The notes below the pieces were generated by a model. It did no database searches, had not been told where the DNA came from, and saw nothing but the letters and a program-made list of their open reading frames with translations. Positions 35,772 to 45,051 of a stretch of DNA of 64,000 bases are shown piece by piece. The stretch's first letter is position 1; every line of letters begins with the position of its first letter. The stretch spans positions 248,001 through 312,000 of the forward strand of contig NZ_BMSX01000004.1 in the NCBI RefSeq assembly GCF_014649375.1. The letters run 5' to 3'. The DNA is from Streptomyces aurantiogriseus. Its GTDB lineage: Bacteria; Actinomycetota; Actinomycetes; Streptomycetales; Streptomycetaceae. The position numbers were made by a program, and so were the translations under genes.

Positions 35772-36770
35772 TCACGCCGCTGCTTCGAACCCGGTGTCCC
35801 GGGCCAGCTTCTTCAGCTCCAGCAGCGCGTGCTTCTCGATCTGCCGGATCCGCTCGCGGGTCAGCCCGTGCTCCTTGCCGACCTCGGTCAGCGTCCGCTC
35901 GCGGCCGTCCTCGATGCCGTACCGCATCTTGATGATGGAGGCCGTGCGCGGGTCGAGACGGTCGATGAGGCCGTCCAGCGCCTCGCTGCGCAGGAGGGTC
36001 AGGACGGACTGCTCCGGGGAGACCGCGGAGGTGTCCTCGAGCAGGTCGCCGAACTGGGTCTCGCCCTCGTCGTCGACCGACATGTTCAGGGAGACCGGGT
36101 CGCGGGCCCAGTCGAGCACGTCGATGACGCGCTCCGGCGTGGAGCCGAGTTCGGCGGCGATCTCGACGGGCTCGGGCTCGCGGCCGTTCTCCCGGTTGAA
36201 CTCGCGCTGGACGCGGCGGATGCGGCCGAGCTCCTCCACGAGGTGGACGGGCAGCCGGATGGTGCGCGACTGGTCCGCTATCGAGCGGGTGATGGCCTGG
36301 CGGATCCACCACGTCGCGTACGTGGAGAACTTGAAGCCCTTGCGGTAGTCGAACTTCTCGACCGCGCGGACCAGGCCGGCGTTGCCCTCCTGGATCAGGT
36401 CGAGCAGGGGCAGTCCGCTGCGGGGGTAGCGGCGGGCGACCGCGACGACCAGGCGGAGGTTGGAACGGATGAAGATGTCCTTGGCGCGCTCTCCCTCGGC
36501 GACGAGCGCCTCGAGCTCCTCGCGGGAGGCGTCCGCCTTGGACTCCTCGTATCCGTCGAGGACCTGTCGCGCGAACACACCCGCCTCGATGATCTGCGAC
36601 AGCTCGACTTCCTTCGCGGCGTCGAGCAGCGGTGTGCGTGCGATCTCGTCGAGGTACATGCCGACCAGATCGCGGTCGGCGATCTCGCCGCCGTGGACGC
36701 GAGCGCTGCTTGCCGCGTCGGCCGTCTCGCCGGTGGCGGACTGACGACGGGCGACGGCACGGGTTGCCAT
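35772..36770 (-). CDS. hrdD: RNA polymerase sigma factor HrdD
   Basis: Group 2 sigma-70 factor of 332 residues. Region 1.2 begins DLVGMYLDEIARTPLL; region 2 is NLRLVVAVARRYPRSGLPLLDLIQEGNAGLVRAVEKFDYRKGFKFSTYATWWIRQAITR; region 4.2 is RTLTEVGKEHGLTRERIRQIEKHALLELKK. No region 1.1, as expected for HrdD. Length equals the S. coelicolor HrdD (332). GGGAGC precedes the ATG. Known to read housekeeping-like promoters of antibiotic pathway regulators in vitro. Confidence 0.95.
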   Translation of the reverse strand: MATRAVARRQSATGETADAASSARVHGGEIADRDLVGMYLDEIARTPLLDAAKEVELSQIIEAGVFARQVLDGYEESKADASREELEALVAEGERAKDIFIRSNLRLVVAVARRYPRSGLPLLDLIQEGNAGLVRAVEKFDYRKGFKFSTYATWWIRQAITRSIADQSRTIRLPVHLVEELGRIRRVQREFNRENGREPEPVEIAAELGSTPERVIDVLDWARDPVSLNMSVDDEGETQFGDLLEDTSAVSPEQSVLTLLRSEALDGLIDRLDPRTASIIKMRYGIEDGRERTLTEVGKEHGLTRERIRQIEKHALLELKKLARDTGFEAAA

Positions 36771-36974
36771 GCGTGCTCCCTTGCGATGGTGGGGTCAGCG
36801 GGTGGTCCGTGGACACCGGGCCACTACTCGGGTCCTCCCGGGACTCTCACCGGGACTCTCCTCGGGTGCCCTGCATCCGATGGAAACAACGACTGGAATC
36901 AGGACAGAATTCCCAACCCGCCCCTCATTTTTTCTGATCTTGCAGTACCCTGTCCGGCCACACGAGGAGGCACG

Positions 36975-37505
36975 ATGCCGCCGGAACGCACAGAGGTGCA
37001 GGTCAGGCCGGGAGTCGAGGGTGACCTCGCAGCCCTCACGGACCTCTACAACTACTACGTTCGTGAGACGCCCATCACATTCGATACCGCGGTGTTCACT
37101 CCGGAAGAGCGCCGCCCTTGGCTGCTCTCCCACCCTGAAGACGGCCCGTACCGGCTGATGGTTGCCACGGAGAGCGACCTCGGAGGGAACTCACAGGAGA
37201 TCCTGGGGTACGCCACATCCAGCCCTTACCGGCCGAAGGCCGCCTACTCGACCTCGGTGGAGGTGACGGTCTACGTCGCCCCGCACGCCGGCCGCCGCGG
37301 CATCGGCACGCTGCTGTACAAGGCCCTCTTCGCGGCCCTGGCCGGCGAGGACCTGCACCGTGCGTACGCGGGCATCGCCCAGCCCAACGAGGCGTCCGTC
37401 CGCCTGCACGAGCGCTTCGGCTTCCGCCACATCGGCACGTACGGCGAGGTCGGCCGCAAGTTCGGCAGGTACTGGGACGTGGCCTGGTACGAGAAGGAGC
37501 TCTGA
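36975..37505 (+). CDS. GNAT acetyltransferase, phosphinothricin-acetyltransferase-like
   Basis: 176-residue cytoplasmic acetyltransferase. DLAALTDLYNYYVRETPITFDT and VYVAPHAGRRGIGTLLYKALF (acetyl-CoA site) with IAQPNEASVRLHERFGFRHIGTYGEVGRKFGRYWDVAWYEK are the pattern of the Pat/Bar/YncA group, which acetylates phosphinothricin or methionine-derived analogues. ATG 36975 has GAGGAGG directly upstream. Divergent from hrdD. Substrate cannot be assigned. Confidence 0.9.
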   Translation: MPPERTEVQVRPGVEGDLAALTDLYNYYVRETPITFDTAVFTPEERRPWLLSHPEDGPYRLMVATESDLGGNSQEILGYATSSPYRPKAAYSTSVEVTVYVAPHAGRRGIGTLLYKALFAALAGEDLHRAYAGIAQPNEASVRLHERFGFRHIGTYGEVGRKFGRYWDVAWYEKEL

Positions 37506-37589
37506 CCCCAGGAAACCCCGGGCACCCGGCGAAGGGAACCCCTGCCGCCCAGAGGCCGCCCGGGGACCCCGGGGGAAGCCCGCCCCGGC

Positions 37590-38396
37590 TCAGCCGAACT
37601 GCACCGACCGCTTCGCCAGCCCCAGCCAGAACCCGTCGATCACCGACTTCTGGTCCCCCAGCTCGCCGGCCGCGTCGGCGGCCCCCATGGTCACGAACAG
37701 GGGCGCGAAGTGCTCGGTGCGGGGGTGGGCGAGCTGCCCCGCCGGGGACTTGCGGGTGAAGTCGAGCAGCGCGTCGATGTCACCGGCCTCCAGCGCCCGC
37801 CGGCCCCAGTCGTCGAACTCGGCCGACCAGCCGGGTACCCCGCCCCCGTGCCGCAGGGCGGCCAGGTTGTGGGTGAAGAAGCCGGAGCCGACGATCAGCA
37901 CGCCCTCGTCGCGCAGGGGCGCGAGCCTGCGGCCGATCTCCATGAGCCTCACCGGGTCGAGGGTCGGCATGGAGATCTGCAGGACAGGAACGTCAGCGGC
38001 CGGGAACATCTCGACGAGCGGGACGTAGGCGCCGTGGTCGAGGCCGCGGTCGGGGATGTCCTGCACGGGCATGCCGGGCGCGCGCAGCAGTTTGCGTACG
38101 GACGCGGCGAGCTCGGGTGCGCCGGGGGCGTCGTAGGTCACCTTGTAGTAGTGCTCGGGGAAGCCCCAGAAGTCGTAGACGAGGGGGACGGTCTCGACGG
38201 CGCCGAGGGCGAGCGGGGCCTCTTCCCAGTGGGCGGAGACCACGAGGACGGCCTTGGGGCGGGGCAGGTCTGCGGACCAGGCGGCGAGCTGGCCGGGCCA
38301 GACGGGGTCGTCCGCGAGGGGCGGGGCGCCGTGACTGAGGTAGAGGGCGGGCATGCGCTCCTGCGGGACGGCGCGTTCCTCGGTGGCGGCGGACAT
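37590..38396 (-). CDS. Class III extradiol ring-cleavage dioxygenase (DODA/LigB type)
   Basis: 268 residues, metal-dependent dioxygenase fold. Candidate ligands are His in YLSHGAPPL, His in VVSAHWEEAP and His in RGLDHGAYVPLVEMFP, with PRTEHFAPLFVTMGAA at the C-terminus; these match the DODA group, to which YgiD belongs. Physiological substrate unknown. ATG with GGAGGGA upstream. Divergent from the MarR gene, which probably controls it. Confidence 0.9.
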   Translation of the reverse strand: MSAATEERAVPQERMPALYLSHGAPPLADDPVWPGQLAAWSADLPRPKAVLVVSAHWEEAPLALGAVETVPLVYDFWGFPEHYYKVTYDAPGAPELAASVRKLLRAPGMPVQDIPDRGLDHGAYVPLVEMFPAADVPVLQISMPTLDPVRLMEIGRRLAPLRDEGVLIVGSGFFTHNLAALRHGGGVPGWSAEFDDWGRRALEAGDIDALLDFTRKSPAGQLAHPRTEHFAPLFVTMGAADAAGELGDQKSVIDGFWLGLAKRSVQFG

Positions 38397-38448
38397 GGCG
38401 GCGACTCCCTCCGAGGGCCTGTCGGCAGGCCCCCGCTTCCATCAGTAC

Positions 38449-38504
38449 TTGAACTCTAAATCTCGTACGCTCATTACTGTATAGCCCATTTGTTTAATCT
38501 TCAA
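38449..38504. promoter_or_regulatory. Candidate MarR operator between DODA and MarR genes
   Basis: TTGAACTCTAAA (38449-38460) and TTTAATCTTCAA (38493-38504) form an imperfect inverted repeat (9 of 12) in an AT-rich intergenic segment. The outer hexamers CTTGAA/TTCAAG are exact. Redox-type MarR proteins often bind such AT-rich repeats. Confidence 0.5.
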
Positions 38505-38520
38505 GGACAGGACCCGTACA

Positions 38521-39039
38521 GTGGAGTACATGACGAAGGCAGCCGCATCCACTGACGAGCCCCAGTGGCTCACCGCAGAGGAGCAGCGCATCTGGCGCTC
38601 CTACCTGCACGCCACCTACCTCCTCGAGGACCACATGGACCGCCAGCTCCAACGGGACGCCGGCATGCCCCATGTCTATTACGGGCTGCTCGTCAAGCTG
38701 GCGGAGTCCCCTCAGCGGCGGCTGCGCATGACCGAACTGGCGATGCACGCCAAGATCACCCGTTCCCGTCTCTCCCACGCCGTCGCCCGCCTGGAGAAGA
38801 ACGGCTGGGTACGGCGCGAGGACTGCACCTGGGACAAGCGGGGCCAGTTCGCGGTCCTGACCGACCAGGGCATGGAGGTGCTCAGGAACGCCGCGCCGGG
38901 CCATGTGGCCACCGTGCGCAACGCGCTCTTCGACCGGCTCACCCCCGAACAGCAGAAGTCCCTCGGCGAGATCATGGAGATCATCGCCGAGGGACTCCAG
39001 CCCGACGAAGCGGGTGCGGACCTCCCCTGGCTCCGCTGA
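38521..39039 (+). CDS. MarR-family regulator
   Basis: 172 residues: dimerisation helices around the core ALTELAMHAKITRSRLSHAVARLEKNGWVRREDCTWDKRGQFAVLTDQG-like winged helix (seen here as RMTELAMHAKITRSRLSHAVARLEKNGW ... DKRGQFAVLTDQG). Divergent from the DODA gene and 36 bp from the convergent DHA2 exporter end. GTG 38521 (AGGACAGG upstream) or ATG 38530 could be the start. Ligand unknown. Confidence 0.92.
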   Translation: MEYMTKAAASTDEPQWLTAEEQRIWRSYLHATYLLEDHMDRQLQRDAGMPHVYYGLLVKLAESPQRRLRMTELAMHAKITRSRLSHAVARLEKNGWVRREDCTWDKRGQFAVLTDQGMEVLRNAAPGHVATVRNALFDRLTPEQQKSLGEIMEIIAEGLQPDEAGADLPWLR

Positions 39040-39075
39040 GGACCCAGGGGGCATGGCCCTGATCAGGTACGGACG

Positions 39076-40614
39076 TCAGTGGGCGACCACCGGCACCGGC
39101 ACGGCGTCCTCGGCGTCCTGCTCCCCCGAACCGCTGACCGCGCCCATGTCCGGCTTGCCGGCGTTGACGAGGGTCAGGGCGATCACGGCGGCGGCGACCA
39201 GGATGCCGACGGCGAACCAGATCGCGCTGGTGTAGCCCTGCACCATGCCCTCCAGCTGGACCAGCTGCTGCTGCGGCCTGGAGGCCGCACCGGCGATGTG
39301 GTCCTTGATGTAGGACGTGGTCGCGGAGGCGGCCACGGTGTTCAGCAGGGCGGTGCCGATGGCGCCGCCCACCTGCTGCGAGGTGTTGACCATCGCGGAG
39401 GCGACACCGGCGTCCCGCGGCTCGACACCCTGCGTGGACAGGGACATGGCCGGCATGAACGCCGTACCCATGCCGAGGCCCAGCAGCAGCATCGCCGGCA
39501 GCAGCAGGGCCGTGTACGAGGAACCGATCTCCAGGCGGGTCAGCAGGAGCATGCCGAGCGCGGCGACCAGGAAGCCCGGGCCCATCAGCAGCCGGGGCGC
39601 GACCCGGGTCATCAGACGGGTGCCGATCTGGGTGGAGCCGGTGATCATGCCCGCGATCATCGGCAGGAACGCGAAGCCGGTCTTCACCGGCGAGTAGCCC
39701 TTCACGATCTGCAGGTAGTAGGTCAGGAAGAGGAACAGGCCGAACATCGCGATGATCGCGAGGCCGAGCGAGAGGTAGACACCGCCGCGGTTGCGCTCGG
39801 TGATCACGCGCAGGGGCAGCAGCGGGGCCTTGACCTTGGCCTCGACGAGCACGAACGCGGCGAGCAGCACCCCGGAGGCGACGAACATGCCGACGGTCAG
39901 GGAGTCGCTCCAGCCCTCGGACTCGGCGCGGGTGAAGCCGTAGACCAGGGCGACCAGGCCCAGGGTGGAGAGGATGACGCCCGGGATGTCGAGGGGGGAG
40001 CGGTTGCGGCTGCCCTCCGGCTCACGGATGACGAACCAGGCACCGGCCGCGGCGGCCACCGCGAAGGGGATGTTCACGAAGAACGTCCAGCGCCAGTCCA
40101 GGTACTCGGTGAGGAAGCCGCCGAGGATCAGACCGACGGCGCCGCCGCCACCGGCGATCGCTCCGTAGATGCCGAACGCCTTGGCGCGCTCCTTGGCGTC
40201 CGTGAACATCACGGCGAGGAGGGAGAGCGCGGCGGGCGCGAGCAGCGCGCCGAAGACGCCCTGGAGGGCGCGGGCGCCGAACATCATCACCTCGTTGGTC
40301 GCCGCACCACCCAGCGCGGAGGCCGCGGCGAAGCCGGCCAGGCCGACGAGGAAGGCGTTCTTGCGGCCCCACAGGTCGGCGATGCGGCCGCCGAAGAGCA
40401 GCAGACCACCGAAGGCGAGGGCGTAGGCCGTCACGACCCACTGCCGGTTGCCGTCGGAGATGCCCAGGTCCTGCTGGGCGGAGGGCAGGGCGATGTTCAC
40501 GATGGTCGCGTCGAGGACGACCATCAGCTGGGCGAGCGCGATGAAGACGAGCGCTTTCCAGCGGCCCGGGTCCGCCTGGGGGACGCCGGGAGCCTTGGTG
40601 GCTGTTTCAGACAT
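39076..40614 (-). CDS. MFS transporter, DHA2 (EmrB/QacA type)
   Basis: 512-residue, 14-helix efflux protein. ALAQLMVVLDATIVNIALPSAQQDL (motif D1), FGGRIADLWGRKNAFLVG (loop 2-3) and GGGGAVGLILGGFLTEYLDWRWTFFVNIPF (motif C) are clear. It lies downstream of and co-directional with a TetR gene, a classic regulated efflux pair. ATG 40614; a GTG four codons upstream is possible. Substrate unknown. Confidence 0.92.
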   Translation of the reverse strand: MSETATKAPGVPQADPGRWKALVFIALAQLMVVLDATIVNIALPSAQQDLGISDGNRQWVVTAYALAFGGLLLFGGRIADLWGRKNAFLVGLAGFAAASALGGAATNEVMMFGARALQGVFGALLAPAALSLLAVMFTDAKERAKAFGIYGAIAGGGGAVGLILGGFLTEYLDWRWTFFVNIPFAVAAAAGAWFVIREPEGSRNRSPLDIPGVILSTLGLVALVYGFTRAESEGWSDSLTVGMFVASGVLLAAFVLVEAKVKAPLLPLRVITERNRGGVYLSLGLAIIAMFGLFLFLTYYLQIVKGYSPVKTGFAFLPMIAGMITGSTQIGTRLMTRVAPRLLMGPGFLVAALGMLLLTRLEIGSSYTALLLPAMLLLGLGMGTAFMPAMSLSTQGVEPRDAGVASAMVNTSQQVGGAIGTALLNTVAASATTSYIKDHIAGAASRPQQQLVQLEGMVQGYTSAIWFAVGILVAAAVIALTLVNAGKPDMGAVSGSGEQDAEDAVPVPVVAH

Positions 40615-40783
40615 GGGGGTACCCACTTCGGGACTTCGTGACGGAAAAAAGGAAAAAGCGTGAGGTGCAGCGAGAAAAGGTGTGTCAGGGACGGCTCGCC
40701 CAGGGGACGGCCGGTGATCGGGTCAGGTGATCACTCGAGCGATCAGGTCGGGTGATCGGGTGGACCGGGTCGGCCCGGTTCGC

Positions 40784-41428
40784 TCAGGCCTTGCGCATGT
40801 CCTCCAGGGTCACGGCCGCCCCCGGCAGGACGGATCGGGCGGGGGCCCGCAGCCCGTCCAGGAAGAGCTGCAGATGGCGGTGGATGAAGCGGTCGGCGCT
40901 CAGGCAGCCGGTGCCCGCCGGGGGCCGGCTGAGCTGGGCCACGGCGAGCAGCAGATCACCGAAGCCGACGTCGTCGCGGAGCTGCCCGGCCCGCCGGGCG
41001 CGCTGCATGACCTCCTCGACGAGCTGCTCGGTGCGTTCACGGACCGCCACGAGATCCGGGTGGTTCTCGTCGAACGTGCTGGCGACCATCGGGCACAGCG
41101 CGCTGAGGCGTTCGTCGGCGGCGGCGTGCACGAAGCGCTCCAGCGCGCCGAAGGCGTCGCCCGTCTCCGCGAGCGCCTGCCGGGCCGCCTCGGCCGTCCG
41201 GTCCATGACGGAGCAGACGACGTCGCGGACCAGCGCGTCGCGGTCGGGGAAGTTGCGGTACACCGTGGCGTTGCCGACGCCGGCCCGGCGGGCGATGTCG
41301 TCGAGCGGCACGTCGGGCCCGAGTTCGACGAACAGCTCGCGGGCGGCGGTGACGATCCGCTCCCGGTTGCGCAGGGCGTCGGCGCGCGGCCGGGTCGCCT
41401 TGCGCGGCGCGGGGGCTGCGGTCTGCAC
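40784..41428 (-). CDS. TetR-family regulator of the DHA2 exporter
   Basis: 214 residues with the HTH RIVTAARELFVELGPDVPLDDIARRAGVGNATVYRNFPDRDALV and a TetR_C domain that ends SRPPAGTGCLSADRFIHRHLQLFLDGLRAPA. GTG 41428 has CAGGAG 8 nt upstream; a longer frame reaches 41563 through the palindromic operator region. It precedes the DHA2 gene by about 170 bp on the same strand. Confidence 0.9.
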   Translation of the reverse strand: MQTAAPAPRKATRPRADALRNRERIVTAARELFVELGPDVPLDDIARRAGVGNATVYRNFPDRDALVRDVVCSVMDRTAEAARQALAETGDAFGALERFVHAAADERLSALCPMVASTFDENHPDLVAVRERTEQLVEEVMQRARRAGQLRDDVGFGDLLLAVAQLSRPPAGTGCLSADRFIHRHLQLFLDGLRAPARSVLPGAAVTLEDMRKA

Positions 41429-41469
41429 GGCGTACTCCTGAGAGTCGTAGGCGAACCGATCCGGGGAAG

Positions 41470-41510
41470 GTCTCCCCGTTTCAGTCGGACGTCTGACTAA
41501 ACGGGGAGAC
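41470..41510. promoter_or_regulatory. Large palindrome, likely TetR operator
   Basis: Arms GTCTCCCCGTTT (41470-41481) and AAACGGGGAGAC (41499-41510) are exact complements. The centre, CAGTCGGAC-GTCTGACT, continues the symmetry with one extra base and one mismatch. It sits 40 bp upstream of the TetR start, between it and the divergent metalloprotease, as expected for an autoregulatory site. Confidence 0.7.
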
Positions 41511-41687
41511 GATCCCCGGTTATTTCCCGCCAGGCGATCCAATTCCTGTGACCTGAGCCACACACGCCCCTACCGCCAAGTAATCCCCGAACGGTCGCCC
41601 CAGCGCGCGCCCCCGCCCGCCACGACGGAGGGTGATCGCAAGGGTGCAGTCGGCGACCGGTGGCTGCCTGGAGCGAAAGGTTCCTGC

Positions 41688-43016
41688 ATGCAGCCGCGAC
41701 CCGAGCGCCCCGGGGGAGGCCACCGGAGCACGTTCCCGGAGCCGCTCCCCCGGCGGATACGCCCGCGCCGCGTGGCCGCCCTCGCGTCCGTGACCGCGCT
41801 GACCCTCGCCGTCAGCACCTCGGCCGGCTCCGGACGCCCCACTCCGAGCCCGACATCGGCCGGGGCGGGCCCCATCTCCCTGGCCCGCTCCGCCGCCCTC
41901 GCCCCCTGCATGATCAACGGCCACCCCTCCGTCCAGATGTCCGAGGGCGTGCCGACACCCGGCGGCTACACCCGCTCCACGGGCACCGTCCGCGCCCTGA
42001 CCCTGATGATCGACTTCTCGGACGCACCGGGCCGGGGCAGCGCGCGGAACCGTTTCCGCGAGTTCTTCCCCCAGACCCAGGCGTGGTTCCGCACCGCCTC
42101 CTACGGCCGCCTCGACTACCACCCGGCGACCCCGATCCCCGGCTGGCTGCGCATGCCCAAGCCGTTCAAGGAGTACGGCATAGACCGCGGCGCGCCCTTC
42201 GACCCCGGCTACCGGGAGCTGGTCCAGGACATCGTGGCCGCCGCCGACCCGGTCGTCGACTTCCGGGCGTACGACCTCCTGAACGTGCTGGTCACCCCCA
42301 ACGCCGGCCCCTCCGCGCTGGACACGGTCCTGTCGGTGACGTTCGCCGGCAACCCCGAGGCCCCGGTCGCCGACGGTGTTCCCGTCTCGAACGCCTCCTT
42401 CGTCTACTCCCGCCAGGACGACGGCTCCGGCTCCTACGACAAGACCGGCTACCGCGTCCTGCCGCACGAGAACGGCCACGTCTTCGGCCTGCCCGACCTC
42501 TACACCCAGGAGGGCGGGGGCGCGGTCGGCCACTGGGACATCATGAGCGAGGACTGGGGCGCCAACAACGACCTGCTCGGCTGGCACAAGTGGAAACTGG
42601 GCTGGCTGGACGCCGACCAGATCAACTGCGCGGCCGCCCCCGGCACCACGGAGTACACCCTCACCCCCCTCTCCCGGGCCGGCGGTCCCAAGCTGGTCTT
42701 CGTCCCGCTGGACCGCCGTACCGGCTACGCCGTCGAACTGCGCACCCGCGGCGGCAACGACGAGGCGGTGTGCCGCCCCGGCATCCTCATCTACAAGGTC
42801 GACGCGGACGTCGACACCGGCATGGGCCCGATCACCGTCCACGACTCCCAACGCGGCAGCGGCGGCTGCACCCGCAGCCCGAACGTCCACGCGGAACTCT
42901 CGGACGCGCCCTTCGTACCCGGAGAGACCTTCAAGGACCCCAAGCGGGGCATCCGGATCTCGGTGACGGCGGCGGACCTGGAGGGGGACTACCGGGTGCG
43001 GGTGACGCGGCGCTGA
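41688..43016 (+). CDS. Secreted M6-family metalloprotease
   Basis: 442 residues. The N-terminus (RRIRPRRVAALASVTALTLAVSTSAG) is a signal peptide with twin arginines, so Sec or Tat export is possible. The zinc site is H260-E261-N262-G263-H264, the HExxH of immune-inhibitor-A (M6) proteases, in LPHENGHVFGLPDLY. Further on, GHWDIMSEDWG is the family's Met-turn region. Extracellular protein degradation is likely; secreted proteases of this type are common in Streptomyces. ATG 41688 with AAAGG. Confidence 0.88.
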   Translation: MQPRPERPGGGHRSTFPEPLPRRIRPRRVAALASVTALTLAVSTSAGSGRPTPSPTSAGAGPISLARSAALAPCMINGHPSVQMSEGVPTPGGYTRSTGTVRALTLMIDFSDAPGRGSARNRFREFFPQTQAWFRTASYGRLDYHPATPIPGWLRMPKPFKEYGIDRGAPFDPGYRELVQDIVAAADPVVDFRAYDLLNVLVTPNAGPSALDTVLSVTFAGNPEAPVADGVPVSNASFVYSRQDDGSGSYDKTGYRVLPHENGHVFGLPDLYTQEGGGAVGHWDIMSEDWGANNDLLGWHKWKLGWLDADQINCAAAPGTTEYTLTPLSRAGGPKLVFVPLDRRTGYAVELRTRGGNDEAVCRPGILIYKVDADVDTGMGPITVHDSQRGSGGCTRSPNVHAELSDAPFVPGETFKDPKRGIRISVTAADLEGDYRVRVTRR

Positions 43017-43173
43017 GGCGCTGAGGCCGGCCCGGGAGCCGTTGTGAATGCCGAGGTCCCCCGGCCCGGGACCCGCTGTGACCATGCCTGAGTCCCGGAT
43101 CCCCTTCTGGATCCCGTCCGGGGACGCGTTGTGACTACGGTGGGCCTGCCCCGACCGCCGTACCGGAGAGCCG

Positions 43174-45051
43174 ATGCCCGCGAAGACGCCCCCGCCCGCC
43201 CCGGAGACCTCCGCTCCGTCGTCCGTTCCGGAGGAGGCGGTCACGCCGTTGATCCGTGGGATCGCCGTGCTGCGGGAACTGACGATGGCGGGCGGCACGA
43301 TGAGCCTGAGCGCCCTGGAACGCGCCACCGGCCTCGCCCGCTCCACGGTCGACCGCATCGCCGCGACCCTGGCCCGCATGGGGTACGTCCGCCTCGACGG
43401 CCGTGACGCCGTACTGGCACCACCGGTGATGGAGCTGGGCAACGCCTACCTCGCGGCCCTGCGCCTCCCGGCCCTGCTGTCCGCCCGGGCCGACGCCCTG
43501 GCCGACGAACTCGACGAGTCGGTGTCGCTCGCCGTCCCCGACCGCGACGGCATCCGCTTCATCCACCAGGCGACCCGCCGCCGTGCCATGTCCCTGAGCT
43601 TCCGCATCGGCGACCTGCTGCCGGCCGAACGCACCGCACCAGGCCCTCTCTTCGCGACGGAGTGGACGGACGCCGACTGGACCCACTGGCGCACCCGCCG
43701 CACCACGGACCCCCAGGACCGCGCCTTCCCCGCCGTACCGCCGGCCCCGCACGCCACCCCGGACGAGGACTTCGTACGGCGGGCCGAGCGGGCGAGGGAG
43801 GACGGCTGGTCCCTGGACGACCAGCTGATCGAACCGGGCCTGGTCGCCGTCTCCGCCCCCGTACGGGACCCCCGGACGGGACGCATCGCCTGCGTGGCGA
43901 ACGTGGTGAGCCACACCAGCAGACACACGGCGGCCGGCCTGCGCGCCGCCCTCCTCCCCCGCCTCAGGACGGCGGTGGCGGCTATGGAGGAGGACCTGCG
44001 CCAGGCACCGCCCCCCGAGCCGGGCCCACCCCCCGCGGGACTGGCCCTGTGGACGGGCGCCTCGAAGCAGGAACTGGGCCGCGAGTTCATCGAATCCCTC
44101 GCCCGCGGCCTGACGGTCCTCACCGCCTTCGGCGAGGGCCGGGCCGCCCTCACCCTCACGGAGGTGGCCAAGGCGACCGGCCTGGCGAGGGCGACGGCCC
44201 GCAGGGCCCTGATCACCTACGACCACCTGGGCCTGGTGACCCCGACCCCCGACCGGGCGTTCACGCCGACGCCCAGGGTCCTCTCCCTGGGCTTCCCTCC
44301 CCTGTCCCGCACCTCCCTCCCACGCATCGCGACCCCGCACATGGCAGCGCTCACGGACCACATCCACGAATCGACGTCCCTGGCGATCCTCACGGAGACG
44401 GGCGAGGACATCCAGTACACGGCGAGGGTGACCGCGCGCCACGTGATGAGCGTGGACGTCGGGGTGGGGACACGAGCACCGGCGGACAGGACGTCGGCGG
44501 GGAGGGTGCTGCTGGCGGGGGGCGTGCTGCCGGCGGAGAGCGTGCTGGCGGCGGGGGGCGTGCTGCCGGCGGAGAGCGTGCTGGCGGCGGGGGGCGTGCT
44601 GCCGGCGGAGAGCGTGCTGGCGGCGGGGGGCGTGCTGCCGGCGGAGACGGAGACCCGGGACGGGGCCGGGCACGGAGCCGGGGACGGGGCCGATGGCAGG
44701 GCCGGGGATGGGTCTAGGGCCGGTGGCGGGGCCGATGGCAGGGCCGGGGATGGGTCTAGGGCCGGTGGCGGGGCCGGGGCCAGTGGCGGTGGCGGTGGCG
44801 GTGGCGGTGGCGAGCCTTTGCCCTACGCCCTTACGGACGAGGAGTTGGAGGAGGGCCTGCGCACCATCGCGGTCCCCGTCCGTGACCGCGCCGGCCGCAC
44901 GGTCGCCGCCCTGAACGTCGCCACCCACGCGGCCCGCCGCACACCGCAGGAATGCGTCCAGGACATCCTCCCCGCCCTGACCGCGACGGCGTCCCACATC
45001 GAGACGGACCTCCATGTGGCGTCCCGGTTCACCCATGTCCCCCTGACCTGA
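43174..45051 (+). CDS. Tandem IclR-type regulator with internal repeat arrays
   Basis: 625 residues made of two IclR units. Unit 1: HTH at ~25-85 (IRGIAVLRELTMAGGTMSLSALERATGLARSTVDRIAATLARMGY) and effector domain to ~285. Unit 2: HTH at ~305-370 (LARGLTVLTAFGEGRAALTLTEVAKATGLARATARRALITYDHLGL) and an effector domain split by low-complexity repeats at ~445-545. The second effector domain resumes at LRTIAVPVRDRAGRTVAALNVATHAAR. One protein with two such units resembles PcaR/PobR-type pairs of the beta-ketoadipate pathway. ATG 43174 with GGAGAG. Confidence 0.85.
   Translation: MPAKTPPPAPETSAPSSVPEEAVTPLIRGIAVLRELTMAGGTMSLSALERATGLARSTVDRIAATLARMGYVRLDGRDAVLAPPVMELGNAYLAALRLPALLSARADALADELDESVSLAVPDRDGIRFIHQATRRRAMSLSFRIGDLLPAERTAPGPLFATEWTDADWTHWRTRRTTDPQDRAFPAVPPAPHATPDEDFVRRAERAREDGWSLDDQLIEPGLVAVSAPVRDPRTGRIACVANVVSHTSRHTAAGLRAALLPRLRTAVAAMEEDLRQAPPPEPGPPPAGLALWTGASKQELGREFIESLARGLTVLTAFGEGRAALTLTEVAKATGLARATARRALITYDHLGLVTPTPDRAFTPTPRVLSLGFPPLSRTSLPRIATPHMAALTDHIHESTSLAILTETGEDIQYTARVTARHVMSVDVGVGTRAPADRTSAGRVLLAGGVLPAESVLAAGGVLPAESVLAAGGVLPAESVLAAGGVLPAETETRDGAGHGAGDGADGRAGDGSRAGGGADGRAGDGSRAGGGAGASGGGGGGGGGEPLPYALTDEELEEGLRTIAVPVRDRAGRTVAALNVATHAARRTPQECVQDILPALTATASHIETDLHVASRFTHVPLT
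44506..44649. repeat. 36-bp tandem repeat, four copies, in frame
   Basis: Four units start at 44506, 44542, 44578 and 44614. They encode the 12-residue unit VLAAGGVLPAES at residues 445-492 of the tandem IclR protein. Copies 2 and 3 are identical. Confidence 0.95.
44686..44811. repeat. 42-bp tandem repeat (x2) and GGTGGC microsatellite
   Basis: Two identical 42-bp units at 44686-44727 and 44728-44769 encode GADGRAGDGSRAGG in frame. A GGTGGC hexamer run follows (44783-44811), giving poly-Gly. Slippage here can lengthen or shorten the protein without frameshift. Confidence 0.92.
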
